Both the position numbers and the translations under genes were made by a program. 5,591 nucleotides of DNA from Acutalibacter sp. (GTDB lineage: Bacteria > Bacillota > Clostridia > Oscillospirales > Acutalibacteraceae), in the NCBI GenBank assembly GCA_022801475.1, contig JAAWSH010000122.1, positions 1 to 5,591 on the forward strand. The letters are read 5' to 3'. Under the pieces are notes generated by a model. It did no database searches. It was not told the DNA's origin and saw nothing but the letters and a program-made list of their open reading frames with translations. Numbering within the stretch: position 1 is the first letter of the stretch; the number at the start of each line of letters is the position of its first letter. This document shows, piece after piece, positions 1 to 4,461 of this stretch.

Positions 1-278
1 ACGCCCAGGTTATTTTCCAGCTCTTCTTTGGTCATGCCAATCCCGTTATCTGTAATCACGATGGTGCGGGCGTCCTTATCCAGGTCCACCCGGATGAAGA
101 AATCTTCCCGGGAAAGGCCGGTCTGGCCCTCTTCAAAGCTGCGGTAGTAGAGCTTATCAATCGCATCGCTGGCATTGGAGATCAGTTCACGAAGAAAGAT
201 CTCCTTGTGGGTATAGATAGAGTTGATCATCAAGTCCATCAGGCGTTTGGACTCCGCCTGAAATTCTTTTAATGCCAT
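1..278 (-). CDS. htpG: Molecular chaperone HtpG (Hsp90), N-terminal 92 residues
   Basis: Read leftward from the ATG at 278-276, the frame stays open to the window edge and begins [20 protein letters not shown], the typical HtpG amino terminus. It contains the GHKL/Bergerat ATP-binding motifs: helix [12 protein letters not shown] with E31, N35 and D38 (Mg/ATP ligands in the family), then DNGIGM at residues 77-82, which forms the adenine pocket. Hsp90 is a cytosolic homodimeric ATP-dependent chaperone of about 620-640 residues, so only roughly the first seventh is here; the ATP lid, middle and dimerisation domains lie beyond the left edge. A purine-rich AAAGGAAG lies 12 bases before the start, a slightly long spacing. 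It is transcribed divergently from the NfeD/SPFH operon. I saw no CIRCE-like inverted repeat in the upstream region, so HrcA control is not supported. The family assignment is very secure. Confidence 0.97.
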   Translation of the reverse strand, partial: MALKEFQAESKRLMDLMINSIYTHKEIFLRELISNASDAIDKLYYRSFEEGQTGLSREDFFIRVDLDKDARTIVITDNGIGMTKEELENNLG

Positions 279-336
279 AGCTGGGCAATACTTCCTTTCT
301 TTGCCGGCTGCACACCGGTTAAACTATTTACCTTAT

Positions 337-365
337 AGTATAGCAAATGCGCAGAGAGATGTCAA
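337..365 (-). promoter_or_regulatory. htpG promoter, sigma-A type with extended -10
   Basis: On the minus strand a perfect TTGACA (-35, bases 365-360) is followed after 17 bases by TATACT (-10, bases 342-337). A TG one base before the -10 makes it an extended -10 promoter. Transcription would begin near 330, giving a 5' leader of about 50 bases before htpG. The near-consensus match suggests strong basal expression rather than dependence on an alternative heat-shock sigma factor. No CIRCE (TTAGCACTC/GAGTGCTAA) or CtsR tandem heptads overlap it. Confidence 0.85.
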
Positions 366-407
366 CTAGCGCACCCTTCCCAGGAGTGCCTAAATCTTCT
401 TATGCCC

Positions 408-436
408 TTGCATTTTCAAATGAAAGGCAGTATAAT
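408..436 (+). promoter_or_regulatory. Promoter of the NfeD/SPFH operon
   Basis: TTGCAT (408-413, three of six -35 bases) is followed after 17 bases by a perfect TATAAT (431-436). Transcription would begin near 443, giving a leader of about 36 bases before the start at 479. The promoter faces away from the htpG promoter and the two do not overlap. It argues against any start codon for the NfeD gene upstream of about 443. Confidence 0.75.
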
Positions 437-463
437 TATATTGACCAAATAACAGCCCATTTT

Positions 464-470
464 AAGGAGG
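464..470 (+). promoter_or_regulatory. Ribosome binding site fixing the NfeD start
   Basis: AAGGAGG, a perfect Shine-Dalgarno match, ends 8 bases before the ATG at 479. The same frame is open back to an ATG at 347, but that one has no ribosome binding site and lies upstream of the promoter, so 479 is the start. Confidence 0.9.
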
Positions 471-478
471 GTGGACGT

Positions 479-925
479 ATGATCTATTTATGGCTGGGTA
501 TCACGGTGGCGGCCGCTATTATTGAGGCCGCTGTGCCCGCGCTGGTCTCTATCTGGTTCGTGCCGGGGGGCCTGGCCGCGCTGCTTGCCAGCCTGCTGGG
601 CGGGGCCCTTTGGCTGCAAATTGTTCTGTTCGTGGTGTTCACCACGCTGGCCGCTGTGTTTACCCGTCCCCTGGCCCGGCGTCTGCAAAAGGACGGTCCT
701 ACCTCTACCAACGCGGACCGGGTGCTGGGCGCCGAGGCTGTGGTGACCGAGGAGGTTAACAACCTGCTGGGCGCGGGCCGGGTCTCGGTAATGGGCAACA
801 GCTGGGCCGCGCGTTCCGTGGTTCCCGAACAGACCATCCCCGCAGGTCAGGTGGTTACTGTTTCACGCATTGAGGGCGTTAAACTAATGGTTTCACCCTC
901 CCAAAAGAAAGGAGAAACTCTATGA
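479..925 (+). CDS. nfeD: NfeD-family membrane protein (short, stomatin partner type)
   Basis: This 148-residue protein is the short NfeD type, partner of SPFH proteins (YbbK class in E. coli), without the N-terminal ClpP-like protease domain of long NfeD. Hydrophobic segments lie at about residues 2-20, 21-44 and 46-62, and are closed by the positive stretch RPLARR. After a linker comes a small beta-rich OB-fold (about 83-141) with the family pattern GRVSVMGNSWAAR at 100-112. In the family the OB-fold sits on the cytoplasmic side and is thought to help SPFH oligomers assemble or act in membrane microdomains. The exact biochemical role is not settled. The stop TGA shares bases with the next gene's ATG (ATGA), so translation of the two is probably coupled. 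The start at 479 is chosen because the promoter -10 (431-436) and AAGGAGG (464-470) directly precede it; a longer in-frame extension from 347 would begin upstream of the promoter. Confidence 0.92.
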   Translation: MIYLWLGITVAAAIIEAAVPALVSIWFVPGGLAALLASLLGGALWLQIVLFVVFTTLAAVFTRPLARRLQKDGPTSTNADRVLGAEAVVTEEVNNLLGAGRVSVMGNSWAARSVVPEQTIPAGQVVTVSRIEGVKLMVSPSQKKGETL

Positions 926-1875
926 ACCTCGCGCTGATTCCCGCCTTTATCTCCGGCAGTGCCGGCACAGACCTGGCGATTATCCTTGTAATCGCTGTAA
1001 TTATTCTATTGCTGGCTGCCGTCGTATCCAATTTCAAAATTGTCCCCCAGGCTCACGCCTACGTCATCGAGCGCTTGGGCACTTTCCATGCCACCTGGGG
1101 CACCGGCCTGCATTTTAAAATTCCCTTCATAGACCGCATTGCCAAAAAAGTGAGTATGAAGGAGCAGGTCATTGACTTCCCGCCCCAGCCGGTGATCACA
1201 AAAGACAACGTGACCATGCAGATAGACACCGTGGTATATTTCCAGATCACGGACCCCAAGCTGTACGCTTATGGAGTGGAAAACCCCATCTCCGCTATTG
1301 AGAACCTCTCGGCCACCACCCTGCGGAACATCATCGGTGAAATGGAACTGGACCACACCCTCACCTCCCGGGACGTGATCAACTCAAAAATTCGGGTGAT
1401 TCTGGACGAGGCCACGGACCCCTGGGGTATTAAAGTAAACCGGGTGGAACTGAAAAATATTATCCCACCCCGGGAAATTCAGGATTCCATGGAGAAACAG
1501 ATGAAAGCCGAGCGGGAGCGCCGGGCCAAGATTTTGGACGCGGAAGGCGAAAAGCGCAGCGCCATCCTTATTGCCGAGGGTGAAAAAGAGTCTGCTGTGC
1601 TTCGAGCCGAGGCTGTGAAGGAGACAAAAATTCGTGAGGCCCAGGGCGAGGCCGAGGCCATTCTATCCGTGCAGCGGGCTATGGCCGACGCTATTAAGCT
1701 GATGAACGAGGCAAACCCCACCGAGCAGGTTATCGCCCTGAAGAGTCTGGAGGCTTTCCAGGCAGCCGCGGACGGGCGGGCCACCAAGATCATTGTGCCC
1801 TCAAACCTGCAAGGCCTGGCGGGACTGGCTACCTCAATGAAGGAGATCTTTGACGTCTCAACGCCGGAAAAGTAG
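922..1875 (+). CDS. SPFH/Band 7 stomatin-like membrane protein (QmcA-like)
   Basis: This 317-residue protein has the stomatin/prohibitin architecture. A single N-terminal membrane segment spans about residues 16-37. The SPFH/Band 7 domain follows from about 38 to 195, with the recognisable VIERLGTF, GLHFKIPFIDRI, VITKDNV, YFQITDP and WGIKVNRVELKNI elements. A long charged heptad-rich helix then runs from about 195 to 255, with repeated AEGE/AEA units (KILDAEGEKRSAIL, IAEGEKESAVLRAEA). The C-terminal segment IIVPSNLQGLAG (about 290-301) is also conserved. In the family these proteins form large membrane-bound cage-like oligomers that organise microdomains and modulate membrane proteases such as FtsH. 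Closest known type is the QmcA/paraslipin group; length and order match and nothing is missing. AAAGGAG (908-914) lies 7 bases before the start, inside the end of nfeD, with an ATGA overlap. The pair is a textbook stomatin operon, ending at the terminator at 2057-2095. The substrate or partner protease cannot be read from the sequence. Confidence 0.95.
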   Translation: MNLALIPAFISGSAGTDLAIILVIAVIILLLAAVVSNFKIVPQAHAYVIERLGTFHATWGTGLHFKIPFIDRIAKKVSMKEQVIDFPPQPVITKDNVTMQIDTVVYFQITDPKLYAYGVENPISAIENLSATTLRNIIGEMELDHTLTSRDVINSKIRVILDEATDPWGIKVNRVELKNIIPPREIQDSMEKQMKAERERRAKILDAEGEKRSAILIAEGEKESAVLRAEAVKETKIREAQGEAEAILSVQRAMADAIKLMNEANPTEQVIALKSLEAFQAAADGRATKIIVPSNLQGLAGLATSMKEIFDVSTPEK

Positions 1876-2056
1876 AGAGAGCCCCTTAATATTCCCCAGG
1901 AAAAGCTGGGAAGACATTGCGCGGCCTGGGTGCGGGAAAACTGCCCGTGGCGATTTTCCCCGCCGGAGGACACTCTTTCGTTATAAATTCTCCCTCTTGA
2001 CGACCCAGTCCCACTTAGTTTTCCTGTTATTCGACGTGGGCGTAATATTTCAAATG
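1876..2056. other. Gene-free 3' region between the SPFH gene and its terminator
   Basis: I see no convincing gene in these 181 bases. A frame open from 1850 to 2137 runs out of the SPFH gene and straight through the terminator; it lacks a ribosome binding site and resembles no family, so I treat it as chance. A small hairpin CCCAG/CTGGG (1895-1899 with 1906-1910, 6-base loop) is visible. The stretch most likely forms the 3' untranslated tail of the operon mRNA. Confidence 0.5.
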
Positions 2057-2095
2057 AAAACACAGCGGGACTTTGTTAAGTTCCGCTGTGTTTTT
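2057..2095 (+). terminator. Strong Rho-independent terminator of the NfeD/SPFH operon
   Basis: Bases 2057-2073 pair with 2078-2094 (core CACAGCGG with CCGCTGTG). They form a stem of about 17 base pairs with one G-U, a 4-base loop and a run of five T on the 3' side. Four A residues at the stem base could give a weak T-run on the opposite strand, so it may also stop antisense transcription. Confidence 0.9.
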
Positions 2096-2132
2096 ATCCC
2101 CTGGCCCCAAAAGAGAACAGAATATGAAAAAC

Positions 2133-2193
2133 GTTAAGTGTCTTTCCGTCCGTAATATATTTATTTGCAGCCTATAACGGACGGCCACTTAAC
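2133..2193. repeat. Large two-part inverted repeat before the 2H phosphoesterase gene
   Basis: Two perfect 8-base arms are nested. GTTAAGTG (2133-2140) pairs with CACTTAAC (2186-2193), and CCGTCCGT (2146-2153) pairs with ACGGACGG (2177-2184). They are separated by 5 bases on the left (TCTTT) and 1 base on the right, around a 23-base AT-rich centre (2154-2176). The right end stops 3 bases before the AAAGGAG ribosome binding site of the downstream gene. As DNA it could be an operator around a promoter: TATAAC (2173-2178) and TATATT (2156-2161) are possible -10 boxes, but neither has a good -35. As RNA it would be a long hairpin pressed against the ribosome binding site. A footprint of a lost small element is also possible. 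The repeat itself is certain; its role is not. Confidence 0.75.
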
Positions 2194-2195
2194 CC

Positions 2196-2202
2196 AAAGG
2201 AG
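2196..2202 (+). promoter_or_regulatory. Ribosome binding site of the 2H phosphoesterase gene
   Basis: AAAGGAG lies 10 bases before the ATG at 2213. It selects that ATG over the in-frame ATG at 2165, which falls inside the AT-rich centre of the inverted repeat and has no ribosome binding site. Confidence 0.8.
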
Positions 2203-2212
2203 AACCCGCTTT

Positions 2213-2732
2213 ATGCTATGCGCCATCGCGATCATCGACCCGGCCGCGAGAGCCCGGCTTATGAAATTAGAAGAAATCTCTAAACGTTTTGGCCTGCTCT
2301 CAAAAGCCCCGCATGGACATATTACGCTTGCCACATATACCGGCAACGAGGAGAATCGGTTCATTTCATCCTGCAAGGAGATTTTGTCCGGCCATAAAAA
2401 ATTTCCCGTCTGCTATCACGAAATCCAGGTATGGACCGCTGCTTCTGGCACCAGATCAGTCATTGTGGCCGTGCCGCGCAAAGAAAGCGTCCTCGCCTCT
2501 ATCCAGAAAAGAGATTTACCAAAGCTGGGCGGCGGATTTGAACCAGTGGACGCAGGCGGATGCGTGGAACCCCCACACTACCCTCTTATATGTCCCCAAT
2601 GTTGACCTTGACCCGGTCGCCCAGGCGATGCGGGAGAAATTTGTTCCTTTTATGGCCCAGGTCACCGCAATCGAATTTTCTCATGTCTACGAAAACGGAT
2701 ATATGACGGCGGACGTGATCGAATTGCAGTAG
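2213..2732 (+). pseudogene. 2H phosphoesterase / 2'-5' RNA ligase-like protein, single-base frameshift
   Basis: Two overlapping frames together make one protein of 172 residues. The first frame, from ATG 2213, gives MLCAIAIIDPAARARLMKLE and the motif H36-I-T38. Read alone it runs past the homology into the stop at 2603-2605. The second frame carries the rest, with WNPHTTLLYV and the second motif H121-T-T123, and ends at TAG 2730-2732. Two H-x-T motifs about 85 residues apart are the hallmark of the 2H superfamily (LigT, CPDase and YjcG-like enzymes), which hydrolyse 2',3'-cyclic phosphodiesters or act on 2'-5' linkages in RNA. The substrate here is unknown. The frames join if one A is removed from the AAAA run at 2507-2510 (QK|EIYQSW), i.e. 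one extra base. The original coding sequence looks otherwise intact, so this is a recent mutation, a homopolymer sequencing/assembly error, or much less likely a programmed +1 shift. The gene stands alone between a terminator and the next promoter. Confidence 0.8.
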
Positions 2733-2765
2733 GTCTAGCTAATTCTTCCCCACCGCAAATAACAG

Positions 2766-2794
2766 TTGAATATTCTCTTCAGATGTGGTAAACT
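2766..2794 (+). promoter_or_regulatory. Candidate promoter of the HD / zinc-ribbon operon
   Basis: TTGAAT (2766-2771, four of six -35 bases) is followed after 17 bases by TAAACT (2789-2794, four of six). A TG one base upstream of the -10 gives an extended -10. Transcription would begin near 2801, leaving an untranslated leader of about 140 bases before the HD gene, longer than others in this window. Confidence 0.5.
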
Positions 2795-2822
2795 CATAAG
2801 AATAATGAGGTTTTTTCCAGTT

Positions 2823-2844
2823 TGGCCCCATTGGGCCGTTTTGT
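2823..2844 (+). terminator. Weak terminator- or attenuator-like hairpin in the HD gene leader
   Basis: GGCCC (2824-2828) pairs with GGGCC (2833-2837) around a 4-base CATT loop, followed by GTTTTGT. The stem is only 5 G-C pairs (6 with an outer T-G pair) and the T-tract is interrupted. It lies between the candidate promoter and the HD gene, so it could be a leaky attenuator. Alternatively it could end read-through from the 2H phosphoesterase gene, which has no other visible terminator. Confidence 0.35.
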
Positions 2845-2941
2845 CTGATGACTGCTTACATGTCTTTTTGGCGCAATGACTCGTTTCTATGTTTTCAGCT
2901 GGATAAAAAGAATTTCTTAACAACTTTTTTGGGGGCAAGAC

Positions 2942-3601
2942 ATGATCACCTACGACCAGATCCGCCACGACAGCGCTATAAAAACTTATATCGCCCAGGC
3001 CGACGCCTCTATGGCCGCCCTGGGCTTCACTGAACACAGCTTCGCCCATGTGAGCCGGGTGGCGGAAACTGCCGGGTACATTCTGCGGGAGCTGGATTAT
3101 CCGGAGCGCCAGGTGGAACTGACCAAGATCGCGGGTTACCTCCACGACATCGGCAACCTGGTGAACCGGGTGGACCACAGCCAAAGCGGCGCGGTAATGG
3201 CTTTCCGGCTTTTGGACAACATGGGCTTTCCCCCAGAAGAGATTGCCCTAATCTCCACAGCGATTGGCAATCACGACGAGGGTACCGGTGTGCCGGTAAA
3301 CGCCGAGTCCGCCGCCCTAATCCTAGCAGACAAGTCCGACGTGCGCCGTACCCGGGTACGGGAAAAGGACCCCCATCGCTTCGACATTCATGACCGGGTC
3401 AACTATTCGGTGACCCGGTCTCAGATGGAGGTGGACCGCCCCCATGCCGCTGTATGGCTGCGGCTGGAGGTGGACCCCAGCTTTAGCTCAGTCATGGAAT
3501 ATTTCGAGATCTTCATGGAGCGGATGAAACTCTGCCGTAAAGCTGCCCAGCGGTTAGACCTGGAATTTAAACTGACCATTAACGGCATTCAGCTGTGTTA
3601 G
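2942..3601 (+). CDS. HD-domain metal-dependent phosphohydrolase
   Basis: The 219-residue protein shows a full HD metal-binding set: H36 (HSFAHVSRV), H68-D69 (GYLHDIGN), H79 (VDHSQSG), H111 with D112 (GNHDEG) and D130 (ILADKSDVR). The presence of extra histidines between the HD pair and the last aspartate is like the multi-metal HD subset (HD-GYP and related hydrolases), though no GYP motif is present. HD proteins hydrolyse phosphate esters of nucleotides or cyclic dinucleotides; the substrate here cannot be told. After residue 150 an additional alpha/beta segment contains the strongly patterned DIHDRVNYSV and a C-terminal helix with MEYFEIFMERMKLCRKAA. No signal peptide or membrane segment is seen, so it is cytosolic. 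The start has a poor G-rich ribosome site (GGGGG, 2931-2935, 6 bases away), but nothing better lies nearby and the protein is complete from residue 1. The next gene follows after 12 bases, giving a two-gene operon. Confidence 0.88.
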   Translation: MITYDQIRHDSAIKTYIAQADASMAALGFTEHSFAHVSRVAETAGYILRELDYPERQVELTKIAGYLHDIGNLVNRVDHSQSGAVMAFRLLDNMGFPPEEIALISTAIGNHDEGTGVPVNAESAALILADKSDVRRTRVREKDPHRFDIHDRVNYSVTRSQMEVDRPHAAVWLRLEVDPSFSSVMEYFEIFMERMKLCRKAAQRLDLEFKLTINGIQLC

Positions 3602-3613
3602 GAGAGGACGCAA

Positions 3614-4078
3614 ATGCTTTACTGCACCAAATGTCAAGCTGTCACCGAGGACGCTGCCAAGCGTTGTCCTGGCTGTCACAGCGCTAAGCTCCGCCCTGCC
3701 GGAGAAAAGGATATGGTTTTGTTGCAAGGGACAGATATGTATACCGCCCAACAGGTAGCCCAGCGATTGATGGAACAGGACATACCCTGTGAAACAAAAT
3801 CCGCCGGCCACGCCTACTTTTCCTTCGACAATCAATCACTGCCTACGGACCAAAACCTGTACGTGCCTTTTGCCCATCTAACAGCCGCCCAAGAGTTGGC
3901 AGCCCGGGTGGGCCAAGAGCTGGAGCAGGAACAAAACCAGCCCCAGGAGGACCCTGGCCCAGCCAGCGCAAAACATATTTTTATAGAGGTGCTTTCCGTG
4001 GCCGCCTTTTTGGCGCTAATTGCTCTGGCTTCTCTGGGAACCGACGCGCTGACCAGTTGGCTGAAAACTTTATTTTAA
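3614..4078 (+). CDS. Zinc-ribbon, DUF2007-like protein with C-terminal membrane anchor
   Basis: The 154-residue protein starts with a treble-cysteine zinc ribbon: C4-x2-C7 and C18-P-G-C21. Residues about 34-100 (MVLLQGTDMYTAQQVAQRLM onward) have the layout of the DUF2007 'putative signal-transducing' fold. In that fold a strand is followed by an amphipathic helix that reads like 'span the next helix and choose between ligands', then more strands ending in LYVPFAHLTAAQELAARV. A Gln/Glu/Pro-rich linker (101-119) leads to one hydrophobic helix (about 122-142) near the C-terminus, so the soluble part likely faces the cytoplasm as a tail-anchored protein. The DUF2007 label is by eye and less sure than the zinc ribbon. 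AGGAG (3600-3604) overlaps the stop of the HD gene and lies 9 bases before the ATG, so the two are co-transcribed and perhaps work together. No reaction can be assigned; there is no catalytic motif. Confidence 0.75.
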   Translation: MLYCTKCQAVTEDAAKRCPGCHSAKLRPAGEKDMVLLQGTDMYTAQQVAQRLMEQDIPCETKSAGHAYFSFDNQSLPTDQNLYVPFAHLTAAQELAARVGQELEQEQNQPQEDPGPASAKHIFIEVLSVAAFLALIALASLGTDALTSWLKTLF

Positions 4079-4080
4079 AA

Positions 4081-4125
4081 AAGACCCTCCCCCAGTGCAA
4101 CTACGCCGCCGCTGGGGGACTTCTT
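4081..4125 (+). terminator. Probable Rho-independent terminator of the HD / zinc-ribbon operon
   Basis: TCCCCCAG (4088-4095) pairs with CTGGGGGA (4112-4119) around a 16-base loop. After a small internal loop, AAGA (4081-4084) can pair with TCTT (4122-4125). It starts three bases after the stop codon. The T-tract is poor (CTTCTTA), so termination may be incomplete. Confidence 0.6.
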
Positions 4126-4162
4126 ATGGGTGAAAAAGGTAGTTATCTCTTTTGCCTGGCTC

Positions 4163-4318
4163 GGGCTGAAAATGGAGAGAATGACAAATTTTTGACCAGA
4201 TGAGGTCAAATTCAAGGAGAATACCGCAAGTCAGCCAAGCGTTTGACAAGGATTTTCCATGCGGAAAACGGCCTCTTCTGGGCAAAAAGATGGTGTTTTC
4301 GATTTTTCAAACAAGCCC
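4163..4318. other. Possible structured extragenic element with complementary ends
   Basis: The outer ends can close on each other. GGGCT (4163-4167) pairs with AGCCC (4314-4318), and the adjoining GAAAA (4168-4172) pairs with TTTTC (4304-4308), leaving a 5-base bulge AAACA on one side. Inside are the hairpins TTTGACC/GGTCAAA (4191-4197 with 4204-4210) and TTTTCC/GGAAAA (4253-4258 with 4263-4268). GAAAAC (4264-4269) could instead pair with GTTTTC (4295-4300). No coding frame with a ribosome binding site fits. It may be a non-coding RNA, an interspersed extragenic repeat or a MITE-like remnant. AT-rich 5-base arms can pair by chance, so confidence is limited. Strand is undetermined. Confidence 0.4.
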
Positions 4319-4319
4319 T

Positions 4320-4351
4320 AATGCCTTTGGGCGGACGGCATTCTGTATAAG
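4320..4351 (+). promoter_or_regulatory. Dyad overlapping a candidate serpin promoter
   Basis: AATGCC (4320-4325) and GGCATT (4337-4342) form an 11-base-spaced dyad immediately upstream of TATAAG (4346-4351), a five-of-six -10 match. No good -35 sits at the right distance; that region is occupied by the dyad, as expected if an activator or repressor binds there. Transcription would begin near 4358. Confidence 0.3.
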
Positions 4352-4369
4352 GTAAGAAAAATGTCCACG

Positions 4370-4419
4370 CCGGCACAGGTCACAAGACGCTGCCCTGCGC
4401 CGGATTTCCTGGCAGGGCA
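4370..4419 (+). promoter_or_regulatory. Two mutually exclusive hairpins in the serpin leader
   Basis: CCGGCACAGG (4370-4379) can pair with CCTGCGCCGG (4394-4403) with one A-C mismatch and a 14-base loop. Alternatively TGCCCTGC (4391-4398) pairs perfectly with GCAGGGCA (4412-4419). Both use bases 4394-4398, so they cannot form together. The second hairpin has no T-tract, so it is not a normal terminator. Whether this switch is regulatory is inference. Confidence 0.45.
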
Positions 4420-4430
4420 AAAGAAATAAC

Positions 4431-4454
4431 CATATTGAAAAATATGAAAGGCGG
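4431..4454 (+). promoter_or_regulatory. GNRA-capped hairpin abutting the serpin ribosome binding site
   Basis: CATATT (4431-4436) and AATATG (4441-4446) pair perfectly around a GAAA tetraloop, directly followed by the ribosome binding site AAAGGCGG (4447-4454), 7 bases before the ATG at 4462. An in-frame ATG at 4444 lies inside the hairpin and has no ribosome binding site, which supports 4462 as the start. Confidence 0.55.
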
Positions 4455-4461
4455 TGCCACT

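Noticed and set aside
414..2059. Shared 12-base word TTTCAAATGAAA at 414-425 (nfeD promoter spacer) and 2048-2059 (before the operon terminator)
   Set aside because: About one shared 12-mer is expected by chance in a window this size, and it is AT-rich; no further flanking similarity.
1479..2063. 194-codon minus-strand open frame opposite the SPFH gene
   Set aside because: It is the mirror of a GC-rich, heptad-repeat coding region with Ser/Arg-rich nonsense composition and no ribosome binding site.
1850..2137. 95-codon open frame on the plus strand after the SPFH gene
   Set aside because: It starts inside the SPFH gene without a ribosome binding site, reads through the strong terminator and its product resembles no family; chance frame.
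2848..3033. 61-codon plus-strand frame overlapping the HD gene start
   Set aside because: It lacks a ribosome binding site, overlaps the well-supported HD gene in another frame, and is not protein-like.
2735..3184. 149-codon minus-strand frame opposite the HD gene
   Set aside because: The plus strand carries a full HD metal-ligand set, and the minus frame has a low-complexity His/Val-rich product without family features.
4191..4210. TTTGACC and GGTCAAA as a CtsR heat-shock operator
   Set aside because: CtsR binds direct tandem heptads spaced by three bases; here the heptads are inverted with a 6-base loop and are not near a promoter for a protease or chaperone gene.
4243..4248. Perfect TTGACA as a -35 box for the serpin
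   Set aside because: No acceptable -10 lies 16-18 bases downstream, and it sits inside the putative structured element.
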